Assembly (NCBI GenBank): GCA_041684965.1
Contig: JAWLGR010000015.1
Coordinates: forward strand, 1 to 64,000
Length of the DNA: 64,000 nucleotides
From: Mariniphaga sp041684965
Lineage (GTDB): Bacteria; Bacteroidota; Bacteroidia; Bacteroidales; Prolixibacteraceae
Direction: 5' to 3'
The position numbers were made by a program, and so were the translations under genes. The notes under the pieces are model-generated. The model was not told the origin of the DNA. It worked only from the letters and a program-made list of their open reading frames with translations, and did no database searches. Shown piece after piece: positions 26,741-36,009 of the stretch. Position 1 is the stretch's first letter, and the number at the start of each line of letters is the position of its first letter.

Positions 26741-28327
26741 ATGCAGGTATTTGAATTCGATACAGTTATAATAGGGAGTGGCCTTGCGGGGTTAACTTCG
26801 GCCTACTATTCTTCAAAATTTGGTTCAGTTGCCATAGTCACCAAATCAGAACTTGATACCAGCAATTCATACTATGCCCAGGGGGGAATAGCTGCAGCAA
26901 TAGGGAGTGATGACTCTGCTGACCTCCACATGAAAGACACGTTGGTTGCCGGCAGAGGATTGTGTGATGAAGATGCTGTGAAATTATTGGTAGAAGAGGG
27001 TCAAGACCGTGTACTTGAATTTATTGAAATGGGTATGCAGTTCGATAAAAAAGAGGGCAAGCTGATTTTTGGATTAGAGGGAGGGCATAGTAAACGCAGG
27101 ATTTTACATGCAGGAGGTGATGCTACAGGGAAAAAATTAACATGCTTTATTTTAAATAAAGTAAGAGAAGAAAAAAACATCCGGCCATTTGAATATACAA
27201 CTGCTGTAAGGCTGTTGAAATCGGAAAATGGTATTGTTGGTTTACAGGCACTGAATTTTAAAACAGGGGAAAACATACTTTTTAAAACCAGAGCCGTAAT
27301 TCTTGCAACCGGAGGTCTTTCACGAATTTTTGCCCGCTCAACCAATCCACATACAGCTACAGGCGATGGAATTTTTCTGGCATGGGAAGCAGGAGCTCAG
27401 ATTTCTGATATTGAATTTATCCAGTTTCATCCGTCTGCACTTTATGTTCCGGGAAAAGAGGCATACCTGATTAGTGAGGCTGTACGGGGTGAAGGGGCCT
27501 ATTTACTCGACCAGGAAGGCAGACGTTTTATGAAAGATGTTCACCCGCTGGCTGAACTTGCACCACGGGATGTTGTAGCTTATAATATATTTAAACAAAT
27601 ACAAAAATCAGAAAAAGACTCCATTTACCTGTCTTTGAAGCATCTGGACCCGGAAAAAATTAAGAAAAGGTTTAAAAATATTTACCTTCATTTAAAGGAA
27701 TTGGGATTTGATCTTACTATTGACCTGTTGCCTGTTTCACCTGCGGCACATTATATGGTCGGTGGAGTGCATTCCAATCTAGATGCAGAAACCAATATAA
27801 AAGGGCTTTACGTATGTGGTGAAGCCGCGTCCACAGGGGTAATGGGAGCTAACAGGCTGGCAAGTAACTCGCTGCTCGAGTGCCTGGTTTTCGGCAAACG
27901 TGCCAGTGATTCTGCATTTAAATCAGATAAAATCCCTGAATCGCTGCCTGATGTAGTACCAGTGAATTTGAACACAGAAAATGAAGAAAAATTTCTGGAG
28001 ATTCAGAATACTATTGCCAGTCAGATGATGAAAAATCTGGGAGTGGTAAGGAATAAAAAAGGGCTTGCTGAAGCAATTAAAAATTTCAATGAGATTACAA
28101 GAAAATTTGAAGATCACAAAAATGATTACAACCTGTTAAAAATAAAAAGCATCGCCACCGTTTGCAGTTTAATAGCAAAAGCTGCTTTAATACGCAATGA
28201 AAGCAGGGGTGGACACATCCGGACTGATTTTCCTAATGTAAATCCGGATTTGGCTGTGCATATTATACAGCAAATAGGTAAAGAAATTCGATATGAACCC
28301 GTAAGAAGAGAGAAAAATGATGGATGA
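26741..28327 (+). CDS. nadB: L-aspartate oxidase
   Basis: The 528-residue flavoprotein begins with the FAD-binding VIIGSGLAGLTSAYYS (about residues 10-25). It contains YAQGGIAAAIG, a feature of the fumarate reductase/succinate dehydrogenase-type flavin fold, and the active-site region EFIQFHPSAL and RGEGAYLLD. It oxidises L-aspartate to iminoaspartate, the first step of de novo NAD synthesis. NadC follows with an overlapping start codon. nadA (quinolinate synthase) is not in the window and must lie elsewhere. It is the first gene of an operon that continues into nadC, coaX and envelope genes. Confidence 0.95.
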   Translation: MQVFEFDTVIIGSGLAGLTSAYYSSKFGSVAIVTKSELDTSNSYYAQGGIAAAIGSDDSADLHMKDTLVAGRGLCDEDAVKLLVEEGQDRVLEFIEMGMQFDKKEGKLIFGLEGGHSKRRILHAGGDATGKKLTCFILNKVREEKNIRPFEYTTAVRLLKSENGIVGLQALNFKTGENILFKTRAVILATGGLSRIFARSTNPHTATGDGIFLAWEAGAQISDIEFIQFHPSALYVPGKEAYLISEAVRGEGAYLLDQEGRRFMKDVHPLAELAPRDVVAYNIFKQIQKSEKDSIYLSLKHLDPEKIKKRFKNIYLHLKELGFDLTIDLLPVSPAAHYMVGGVHSNLDAETNIKGLYVCGEAASTGVMGANRLASNSLLECLVFGKRASDSAFKSDKIPESLPDVVPVNLNTENEEKFLEIQNTIASQMMKNLGVVRNKKGLAEAIKNFNEITRKFEDHKNDYNLLKIKSIATVCSLIAKAALIRNESRGGHIRTDFPNVNPDLAVHIIQQIGKEIRYEPVRREKNDG

Positions 28328-29162
28328 AAAAACGCTGAAATCAGCTGAAATACTATTTGACCTGGCTTATGCTGAAGACATAGGTGATGGCGATATAACC
28401 ACCAATAACCTGGTACCCCCGAATTCAAGTAAAATGGCTATTTTGGTAGCCAAGGAAGAAGGTGTAATTGCCGGACTTCCTGTTGCAGAAATGGTATTTA
28501 AAAAATTTGATAAAGACATTGAATGGAATGTAATTCTTCCGGATGGAAGCAGGGTAAAACCAGACGATGTTATTGTGGAATTGAAGGGAAATTACAGGGC
28601 GCTGCTCACAGGAGAAAGAAAAGCGCTAAATTTTTTGCAACGTTTGTCAGGTATTGCCACCTATGCTAACAAATGCATGAAGGAAGTAGAAGGGCACAAA
28701 GTAGAAATTTTAGATACCAGAAAAACCTTACCAGGTTACCGGCATCTTGATAAATATGCCGTTCGCATGGGAGGGGCTTCAAATCATCGCTTCGGTTTAT
28801 ATGACATGGTTATGATTAAAGACAATCACATCCAGGTAGCAGGTGGAATAAAACAGGCCGTTGATGCCATCCGTTCCAGAATTCCTAAAAGCATTAAAAT
28901 TGAGGTGGAAACTTCGAACCTGGAACAGGTACAGGAAGCACTGGATGCCGATGTAGATATCATCATGCTTGACAACATGAGCTCTAAATTAATGAAGGAA
29001 GCTGTTGATTTGATTAACGGAAGGGCAAAAATTGAAGCTTCGGGAAATATGACCTTAAAACGAATTCGGAAAGTAGCAGCCACGGGAGTAAACTATATTT
29101 CCATAGGTGCACTAACTCATTCAGTTAAAGCTTTGGATATCAGCCAAAGGATAATTGATTGA
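28317..29162 (+). CDS. nadC: Nicotinate-nucleotide diphosphorylase (quinolinate phosphoribosyltransferase)
   Basis: The 281-residue protein has EDIGDGDITTN (about 18-28), LNFLQRLSGIATYA (about 104-117), DTRKTLPGYRHLDKYAVRMGG (start of the substrate-binding region, about 132-152) and KDNHI (about 169-173), the standard QPRTase motifs. It converts quinolinate and PRPP to nicotinate mononucleotide. Two adjacent ATGs (28317, 28320) are possible starts, and both overlap the end of nadB, so translation is coupled. coaX starts 1 nt after its stop codon. Confidence 0.95.
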   Translation: MMDEKTLKSAEILFDLAYAEDIGDGDITTNNLVPPNSSKMAILVAKEEGVIAGLPVAEMVFKKFDKDIEWNVILPDGSRVKPDDVIVELKGNYRALLTGERKALNFLQRLSGIATYANKCMKEVEGHKVEILDTRKTLPGYRHLDKYAVRMGGASNHRFGLYDMVMIKDNHIQVAGGIKQAVDAIRSRIPKSIKIEVETSNLEQVQEALDADVDIIMLDNMSSKLMKEAVDLINGRAKIEASGNMTLKRIRKVAATGVNYISIGALTHSVKALDISQRIID

Positions 29163-29163
29163 A

Positions 29164-29895
29164 ATGAATCTGATAATCGATATAGGGAATACACGAACAA
29201 AGCTTTCAATTTTTGATCGTGGAGAAGAAATCGTTGCAACAGCATTGGATGAATTACTGCCATCTCATATCGATAACCTTCTCAACGAATATCCTGCCAT
29301 CAAAAGCGCAATACTTAGTACAGTAAAAGATTACTCCCCGGAGCTCAAGGCATATTTCCAACAAAGGTTCAAAACCTTCATTGAACTTGAGGAGAATACC
29401 TTGCTTCCTGTTGAAATCATGTATAAATCAAAAGACACACTGGGAAAGGACCGGGTGGCTGCAGCAGTTGGCGCTGCACATTTATATCCTGACTCCAATA
29501 TACTTATTATTGATGCAGGAACAGCCATAACTTATGATCTTGTAAACGACAAGAAGCAATATCTTGGAGGGAATATCTCACCCGGTTTGGAAATGCGTTA
29601 TAGAGCACTTAATCAGTTCACCGGAAGATTACCATTGGTCGACAACATTGAATTCAAAGAACTTTTTGGACAAACAACAACTGAGGCAATTCAGGCAGGA
29701 GTGCAAAACGGAGTAATTTACGAAGTGGATAATGCAATAAATGCATTTAAAGAATTTTATAAAAAATTATACGTTATTATCACAGGAGGGAATACCAAAT
29801 TCTTTGATAAGAAATTAAAAAATTCTTTCTTTGCACATTACAATTTAATAGCCATCGGATTAAACCGCATATTAGAACATAATGGGGATATTTAG
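29164..29895 (+). CDS. coaX: Type III pantothenate kinase
   Basis: The 243-residue protein opens with NLIIDIGNTRTKLSIFD, the ASKHA phosphate-binding loop typical of CoaX. It continues with GKDRVAAAVGA and the IDAGTAITYDLV motif (about residues 117-128), which completes the ATP site. It phosphorylates pantothenate in CoA synthesis and needs a monovalent cation. I chose the ATG at 29164, directly behind the nadC stop, over the TTG at 29155 that overlaps nadC. It overlaps the next gene by 14 nt. A cofactor cluster of NAD and CoA genes results. Confidence 0.93.
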   Translation: MNLIIDIGNTRTKLSIFDRGEEIVATALDELLPSHIDNLLNEYPAIKSAILSTVKDYSPELKAYFQQRFKTFIELEENTLLPVEIMYKSKDTLGKDRVAAAVGAAHLYPDSNILIIDAGTAITYDLVNDKKQYLGGNISPGLEMRYRALNQFTGRLPLVDNIEFKELFGQTTTEAIQAGVQNGVIYEVDNAINAFKEFYKKLYVIITGGNTKFFDKKLKNSFFAHYNLIAIGLNRILEHNGDI

Positions 29896-31171
29896 AAATG
29901 TAAGTCTACTGGCAGGATTATTTTTTCTGCCGTTTTTATTATTTGCTCAATTTAACAACAACACCAGTTCGCCGTACTCGCGGTTTGGGATTGGCGAACT
30001 TCAGCCATACAGTTTTGGACGGACTACAGGCATGGGAGGAGCCTCACTCGCCAGCAGGAACAACCAGCAGATTAATATGGCAAATCCGGCATCATACAGC
30101 ACCGTCGATTCACTTGGTTTTATGTTTGAATTTGGTTTATTTGGGAAATTTTCAAACTTCAGTAACGATTTAAACAGCATGAATGCGACAGATATCAACT
30201 TTCGCTACTTCGCCATGAATTTCCAGATTACCAATTGGCTTGGAACATCCCTCGGGTTGACACCCTATTCAGATGTAGGATACAATGTAGATGTGCAGGA
30301 AACGATTGAAAACACCGGTAATATTTTAAACCGCTATTCCGGAGAAGGATCTTTATCGAAAGCATATCTGGGTTTTGGATTGGAACCTTTTAAAAATTTC
30401 TCAGTAGGAGCAAATTTCAATTACCTTTTCGGTATGTTAAACCGGAATTCAGAAACTATTTTCCCGGTTGGCAGCAGATTTTACAACAATCATAAATTCG
30501 AATCCCTCAGATTGCGCGATTTCAGTGTAACACTGGGCACCCAGGCCACCATCCAGATGAGCGGGAACGAAAGGCTTATCCTTGCCGCCGTTTTTGAAAG
30601 CCCGAAATATACCGGCTTTTATTCAGAATTAAGATCAAAATATTTAACCATTCTTCAACAGGGAACGAACATTACCGACTCAAAAAGAGATACAATAAAT
30701 TTTCAGAATCAAATAACCGTTGAATTTCCATTAACTTATGGGTTTGGAGTATCCTATGTCAAACAAAATGTTTTTGAAATCAATGCAGATTATTATCATC
30801 AACAATGGTCGAAATCAAATATTCCAGGTGCAGGTGCTGGAATATTAACAGATTTGGATAAATTTGCTATTGGAGCCGAATGGATTCCTAACCGGTTTTC
30901 AATACAAAGTTTATTAAACCGTATTGCATATCGGGCCGGCGCAAAATATGAGAAATCATACCTTACTCTTGGTGGCCAAGACATTAGGGATTTTGGCATA
31001 ACATTTGGAGTAGGATTGCCGGTATACCGTTCAAGTTCAACCATAAACATTTCGGCTGAAATTGGAAAAAAAGGGACAAAACAAAATAACCTGGTTCTTG
31101 AAAATTATGCAAAGTTTAATCTAAGTGTGAATTTATATGATCTGTGGTTTATACAAAGGAGATTTGATTAA
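29882..31171 (+). CDS. Outer-membrane beta-barrel protein (FadL/OMPP1-like)
   Basis: The 429-residue protein has a signal peptide (about 1-22, FLLFAQ). An N-terminal segment rich in Asn/Ser/Tyr contains SSPYSRFGIGELQPYSFGRTTGMGGAS (start of mature protein, given here in pieces: SSPYSRFGIGELQ and RTTGMGGAS). Alternating strands follow through the C-terminus, ending in aromatic residues (YDLWFIQRRFD). This is the typical look of a Bacteroidota outer-membrane barrel of the OMPP1/FadL group, whose known members move hydrophobic compounds; function here is not shown. It is coupled to coaX by overlap, and the TPR gene follows after 24 nt. Confidence 0.78.
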   Translation: MGIFRNVSLLAGLFFLPFLLFAQFNNNTSSPYSRFGIGELQPYSFGRTTGMGGASLASRNNQQINMANPASYSTVDSLGFMFEFGLFGKFSNFSNDLNSMNATDINFRYFAMNFQITNWLGTSLGLTPYSDVGYNVDVQETIENTGNILNRYSGEGSLSKAYLGFGLEPFKNFSVGANFNYLFGMLNRNSETIFPVGSRFYNNHKFESLRLRDFSVTLGTQATIQMSGNERLILAAVFESPKYTGFYSELRSKYLTILQQGTNITDSKRDTINFQNQITVEFPLTYGFGVSYVKQNVFEINADYYHQQWSKSNIPGAGAGILTDLDKFAIGAEWIPNRFSIQSLLNRIAYRAGAKYEKSYLTLGGQDIRDFGITFGVGLPVYRSSSTINISAEIGKKGTKQNNLVLENYAKFNLSVNLYDLWFIQRRFD

Positions 31172-31195
31172 AAAAACAATAAAATTTATAACACT

Positions 31196-32827
31196 ATGAA
31201 ATCAGTTTTTCGCATAACACTTCTAATCGCCTCAATAGCGATGACATCCGCTATCACTCTGCAGGCACAAAGAGTTATAACAGGTACTGTTTATAATAAT
31301 GGAGAACCTGCAGCCGGAGTGACCGTTGAAGCACAAAGGGGTAGCTCAATGATGACCAGTTTTGACGGCAAATATGAAGTGGAAGCACATGAAAGAACCA
31401 GATGGATAAAATTTTCGTCAGTTACACAATCAGAAAGGCTGGATATTTCAGATAAAACAGGAAATCAGTTTGATTTCGCATTTGACGGAAACATACCTGG
31501 TGACAGTAATAATGAGGCAGGTGATGATGTAGTTCTTAAATCAGCTGAAGAATTAATAAAAGATCAGGACAGGGAATTTATGAATCAATTATCCTTGTTT
31601 AATGAGTTTTACAAACAGGAAAATTACGAATCAGCACTCCCGCACTGGAGGCAATTGTACAATAAATATCCCAAATCCACATTAAATTTGTACATACGTG
31701 GGGTGAATATGTACGAAAAATTCATAGAGGAAGCTGATTCACAGGCTGAGAAAGAAAAGTTCATCGATGAGATGATGAAAATTTACGATAAACGAATTAA
31801 ACATTTTGGCGAAGAAGGATATGTATTGGGTCGAAAAGCTACGCATTGGCTTAAATATAAATTGGGCAGTGACCGGGATCAAAGCAACGATGAATTGAAG
31901 GAAACCCTGCAAAAAGGCTATAACTGGATTCAGGAATCAATTAGCGAGAGAGGCAAAGATACTGAATTACCGGTTTTGGTACTTCTAATGCAAACCACCC
32001 GCTCACTTTTCTTGCTGAATGAAATACCTAAAGAATCTGTTGTTAAGAATTACAATACCAGCAATGAGATTCTCGAAAAAATAAAAGCAGAGGAAACCGA
32101 TCAGGAAAGACTTAATAATGCCTCACAAGTTCAGGCATTTGTTGAAGAGATATTTGGTTCATCAGGTGCAGCCGATTGTGATGCCCTGGTAAGTATTTTC
32201 ACACCTCAGTTCAATGAAAATAAAAACGATGCTGATTTTGTTAAAGGCATGCTTCGCCGCCTGAGAGCTGCTAATTGTGACCAAACAGACCTTTTTGCAC
32301 AGGCTACCGACCAGTTGTATCAGCTGGAGCCATCGGCAGAGGCAGCCTACAATATGGCACGCAGAGCAGTTAGAAGTGATGAAATAAAAAGAGCAAAAGA
32401 TTTCTACCAGCAGGCAATGCAACAGGAATCGAATAAGGAAATGCTTTCAAAATATTACTATGAATTTGCTGCAGTTATTTTTGCAAAAGAGCATAATTTA
32501 CAGGAAGCAAGAAAATATGCACGACAGGCTCTTGAAATCAATCCAGGTTATTGTGAAGCATTGATGTTGATTGGTGACATTTATGTTGCAGCCAGCCGGG
32601 ATTTTGGAGAAAATGATTTTGAAAAAGCCAGCGTATTTTGGGTAGCAAACGATTACTATGAAAGAGCACGTGCACATGGTGACTGTGCCGTAGATGCTTC
32701 TAAAAAAGCAAGCGACTACCGTAAATATTTCCCCAGCAAAGAAGAAGCTTTCTTCCTTGGGCTACAGGCTGGTCAAACCTACAAAGTAGGAGGTTGGATA
32801 AATGAAACAACTAAAATCAGATTTTAA
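31196..32827 (+). CDS. Exported TPR protein with carboxypeptidase-regulatory-like N-domain
   Basis: The 543-residue protein has a signal peptide (1-24). A small beta domain of the CarboxypepD_reg type follows (about 25-85: RVITGTVYNNGEPAAGV...YEVEAHERTRWIKFSS). The rest is a long helical part with TPR-like repeats (clear ones near 135-170 and 400-470, e.g. AAYNMARRAVRSDEIKRAKD and LQEARKYARQALEINPGY). TPR proteins of this type usually serve as scaffolds for periplasmic complexes. Its position between an outer-membrane barrel and lptC suggests an envelope-assembly role, by context only. It overlaps lptC by 26 nt. Confidence 0.78.
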   Translation: MKSVFRITLLIASIAMTSAITLQAQRVITGTVYNNGEPAAGVTVEAQRGSSMMTSFDGKYEVEAHERTRWIKFSSVTQSERLDISDKTGNQFDFAFDGNIPGDSNNEAGDDVVLKSAEELIKDQDREFMNQLSLFNEFYKQENYESALPHWRQLYNKYPKSTLNLYIRGVNMYEKFIEEADSQAEKEKFIDEMMKIYDKRIKHFGEEGYVLGRKATHWLKYKLGSDRDQSNDELKETLQKGYNWIQESISERGKDTELPVLVLLMQTTRSLFLLNEIPKESVVKNYNTSNEILEKIKAEETDQERLNNASQVQAFVEEIFGSSGAADCDALVSIFTPQFNENKNDADFVKGMLRRLRAANCDQTDLFAQATDQLYQLEPSAEAAYNMARRAVRSDEIKRAKDFYQQAMQQESNKEMLSKYYYEFAAVIFAKEHNLQEARKYARQALEINPGYCEALMLIGDIYVAASRDFGENDFEKASVFWVANDYYERARAHGDCAVDASKKASDYRKYFPSKEEAFFLGLQAGQTYKVGGWINETTKIRF

Positions 32828-33488
32828 AATACTTAAAAGAATTAAAATACTGCGAATTGCAGTCCTTCTCGCAGGGACTGCAATTCTTTTATCGGCTTGT
32901 GAGAATAACCTCGAAAAGATTAAAGCATTTTCATCGCCTGAGGATTTGCCCATAGTGGAAGCATCAAATTTTGAAACACTTTATACCGACAGCGGGAAAG
33001 TTCGCTTCTTTTTAAAAGCTCCTAAACTCATGCAGTTTGATATTGATGGCAGTACATTTGTAGAATTCCCCGAAGGAATTGAACTCATTAAATACGACGA
33101 AAACCAGAATGTTATTTCCAGCATTACTGCCAACTATGCAAAAAATTTTGTAAAGGAAGAAAAGTGGGAAGCTAAAAATAATGTTATTGCAACCAATGCA
33201 CAGGGTGATACCCTTAAAACTGAGCACCTGATATGGGAAGAAAGGTCCGAAAGAATATATACGGAAGAGTTTGTACGGATTATACGCAGCGATCAGATAA
33301 TCACCGGGATAGGTTTTCAATCCGACCAATCAATGCAAAACTGGAGAATTAAAAACCCCAAAGGTACAATATATATTGAGGTGGATGACTCACCCCCGGC
33401 ATCAGCAGATACAACCACAATATCCAGTTCCCATGACCAACCCACAAAACCAACTGATGGGCAAATACTTCAATTTGATGATCAGTAA
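32802..33488 (+). CDS. lptC: LPS export protein LptC
   Basis: The 228-residue product starts inside the preceding gene (26-nt overlap). A hydrophobic stretch (about 14-30) leads to a lipobox-like LLSACEN with Cys31 or thereabouts, then an LptC/OstA-like beta-jellyroll (about 50-200). Characteristic strands are GKVRFFLKAPKLMQFD and SSITANYAKNFVKEEKWEAKNNV (split near KNF). LptC joins the inner-membrane LptBFG transporter to LptA in lipopolysaccharide transport. The family hallmarks are moderate, but order and size match Bacteroidota lptC. A Ser/Thr/Pro-rich tail ends the protein. Confidence 0.85.
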   Translation: MKQLKSDFKILKRIKILRIAVLLAGTAILLSACENNLEKIKAFSSPEDLPIVEASNFETLYTDSGKVRFFLKAPKLMQFDIDGSTFVEFPEGIELIKYDENQNVISSITANYAKNFVKEEKWEAKNNVIATNAQGDTLKTEHLIWEERSERIYTEEFVRIIRSDQIITGIGFQSDQSMQNWRIKNPKGTIYIEVDDSPPASADTTTISSSHDQPTKPTDGQILQFDDQ

Positions 33489-33699
33489 GCTTATCTTTCA
33501 ACAAATTTTCAGAAATTTTCCTGTTTATTAAAATACATAGTCAAAGATTCACCATACTTAACTGCTGATTTCCATCAAAATAGCAAGTTTATTAGCGAAG
33601 TCTGAAAAAAATTAAAATCCTATGGATTCTTTCGAAAATTACTATCTTCGTAGCTCGAAAAAAAATAAGTAAAAACTGCATTAAAAGAACTGTAAATCA

Positions 33700-35820
33700 A
33701 TGGCAACGTTACAAACGATTAGGACGAGAGCAGGATTATTGGTAGCAATTGTAATTGGAATTTCACTTGCCGCCTTTGTACTTGGTGATATGTTTCAGGG
33801 TGGAACTTCCATGTTTCAGGGAAACCAGCTGAAAATTGGTGAAATAAATGGGGAAACCATTCAATATCCTGAATTTCAACGTGAAGTAGAAAGACTTGGA
33901 GATATTTACCGGATGAATAGTCAGCAGAACCAACTTGATGAACAAACATGGGTACAGGTAAGGGAACAAACCTGGCAGAATATTGTACGTGATCAAATCA
34001 TGTCTGATGTATATAACAGATTAGGCATTCGCGTTAGTTCAGAGGAACTCTTTGATATGCTTCAGGGAACCAATCTACATCCCATTATACAGCAACTGTT
34101 TCGTAATCCAAATACCGGACAGGTCGATCGTAGTGCTGTAGTTCAGTTTTTAAGAAATCTTGAAACAGATGTTCCGCCAGAGCAACGGCAGTATTGGCTA
34201 TACCTTGAAGACCAAATTGTTGACGAGAGAATACAGTCCAAATACAATAACCTGGTAAGCAAAGGACTGTATGTTACGGGGCTGGAAGCAGAAAAAAGTA
34301 TGGAAGCCAGAAATAAACAGGTTACTTTCAATTATATTGTCCTGAACCACAACTCAGTTGCCGATAGTCAGGTAGTTGTTTCAGAAAAAGAGTTAAGAGA
34401 TTATTACAACCGGAATAAAGAAAATTACAAACAGGAAAAACTCCGGAGAATTGAATATGTAATTTTCCCCGTATCTCCTTCAAAGAGAGATCATGAACAG
34501 GCAGAAGCCTGGATAAATGATATTGTTTCAGATTTCGCAAATGCAACCGATAATGTTTCATTTGTAAATTCAAATTCAGACGAAAATTTTGATGATACCT
34601 GGTATAAACAAAATGACCTGCCCCAGGATATTGCACAATGGATTTTTGAAGGAGATGCAAATGTAAATGATATTTTCGGGCCTTATTTTGAAAACAATGC
34701 ATTTAAACTGGCAAAGCTGCATGCTTCGGCAATGGTGCCTGATTCAGTAGAAGCCCGTCACATTTTATTGCAAGTCAATACACAAGCGGAATTGGCACAG
34801 ATGCAGGCACTGGCCGACAGTTTGAAAACAGCCATTGAAAGTGGCAGCAATTTTGCTAATCTCGCAAGTGTGTACTCAGCCGATCAGGGATCTGCCATTC
34901 AGGGAGGAGAATTGGGATGGTTCAACCGGGGCCAGATGGTAAAACCATTTGAGGAGGCTGCATTCAACAATAAAGTTAATCAGGTCACAATAGTACAAAC
35001 CCAGTTTGGCATTCACCTGGTTCAAACAACAAACCGTGGAAAAGAAACAAGGCAGGTACAGGTAGCATATTTGGTACGAAACGTATCTCCAAGTACCCAA
35101 ACTTATCAAAACGTATATGCACGAGCAAGTGAGTTTGCAGGCAAAACTTTCACAAGGGAAAGTTTTGAAGCAGCTGTTAATGAACAAAATTTAAATAAAC
35201 GAACTGCCTCTGTAAGAGAATCCGACAGGCAGATTCCAGGAATTGAAAATTCCCGTCCTCTTATTCGTGCTGCCTATGACACTAAAGTAGGCAATCTTAT
35301 TGAGGACCAGCAAGGTTCAACAATTTTTGATTTGGGTGATAATTTTGTTATTGCCACCCTGGTTTCAGCCACTGAGGAGGGCATTGCCGATTTTGAAAGC
35401 GTACGGGAACGTGTTGAACTGGCAGTTTTAAATGAAAAGAAAAGTCAAATTTTAGTAGAAAAAGCCAAAGCAGCAATTAATGGAAAATCCAACCTGGATG
35501 AAATTGCTTCAGAACTTAATGTTCAGATAAGAAATGCAGCCAACATTAATTTTAATTCCACCCAGGTACCTGGCGCAGGAATGGAACCTCGCGTAATTGG
35601 TACGGCTACAAATCTGTCTTCTAATGAAATCTCACAGCCGGTTGCAGGAAACAACGGTGTATTCGTTGTGGAAGTTACAGATGTTTCGGATGGCAGCGTG
35701 AATCTTGAAAACGAAAAACTGAGACTGGCTCAAAACATAAATTTCAGAGCCGCTTCACAAGCATATAATATTCACAAGGAAAAAGCTGAAATTGACGACA
35801 GAAGAGCTAAATTTTATTAA
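33700..35820 (+). CDS. PpiD-like peptidyl-prolyl isomerase
   Basis: The 706-residue protein has one membrane anchor (about 12-30), a SurA/PpiD N-terminal chaperone domain (about 40-200) and a parvulin domain (about 345-450). The parvulin domain has the strand pattern EARHILLQV, SVYSADQGSAIQGGELGWF and the closing QTQFGIHLVQTT. A further helical domain fills the C-terminus. PpiD-type proteins assist folding of secreted and outer-membrane proteins in the periplasm. It follows lptC after about 210 nt and is ended by a clear terminator. In many Bacteroidota the gene lies downstream of lptC, so the order supports the call. Confidence 0.88.
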   Translation: MATLQTIRTRAGLLVAIVIGISLAAFVLGDMFQGGTSMFQGNQLKIGEINGETIQYPEFQREVERLGDIYRMNSQQNQLDEQTWVQVREQTWQNIVRDQIMSDVYNRLGIRVSSEELFDMLQGTNLHPIIQQLFRNPNTGQVDRSAVVQFLRNLETDVPPEQRQYWLYLEDQIVDERIQSKYNNLVSKGLYVTGLEAEKSMEARNKQVTFNYIVLNHNSVADSQVVVSEKELRDYYNRNKENYKQEKLRRIEYVIFPVSPSKRDHEQAEAWINDIVSDFANATDNVSFVNSNSDENFDDTWYKQNDLPQDIAQWIFEGDANVNDIFGPYFENNAFKLAKLHASAMVPDSVEARHILLQVNTQAELAQMQALADSLKTAIESGSNFANLASVYSADQGSAIQGGELGWFNRGQMVKPFEEAAFNNKVNQVTIVQTQFGIHLVQTTNRGKETRQVQVAYLVRNVSPSTQTYQNVYARASEFAGKTFTRESFEAAVNEQNLNKRTASVRESDRQIPGIENSRPLIRAAYDTKVGNLIEDQQGSTIFDLGDNFVIATLVSATEEGIADFESVRERVELAVLNEKKSQILVEKAKAAINGKSNLDEIASELNVQIRNAANINFNSTQVPGAGMEPRVIGTATNLSSNEISQPVAGNNGVFVVEVTDVSDGSVNLENEKLRLAQNINFRAASQAYNIHKEKAEIDDRRAKFY

Positions 35821-35839
35821 CAGGTCGAATTTATACAGA

Positions 35840-35876
35840 AAAAGCTGTCAGGAATTTTTCCTGACAGCTTTTTTGG
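35840..35876 (+). terminator. Rho-independent terminator after the PpiD-like gene
   Basis: AAAAGCTGTCAGGA (35840-35853) and TCCTGACAGCTTTT (35859-35872) form a perfect 14-bp stem with a 5-nt loop and a T-run. It closes the nadB-to-PpiD operon. Confidence 0.92.
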
Positions 35877-35969
35877 TTTTTTTACCTTATTTATCATTTA
35901 CCGAAAAAATAATTTGTTAAATCATTTACAACAAGTTGACTGTTATTTTTTTAATGGTTCAAAAAGAAA

Positions 35970-35977
35970 TATTTTTG
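35970..35977 (+). promoter_or_regulatory. Candidate -7 box (TATTTTTG) for gpmI
   Basis: TATTTTTG matches TAnnTTTG and lies 33 nt before the gpmI start codon. The upstream -33 position is only T-rich. Confidence 0.4.
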
Positions 35978-36009
35978 TCCGTTCTTTAAAACAATAAAAA
36001 TAGTATACA

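Noticed and set aside
29155..29163. TTG start for coaX
   Set aside because: The ATG at 29164 directly follows the nadC stop and gives the standard N-terminus.
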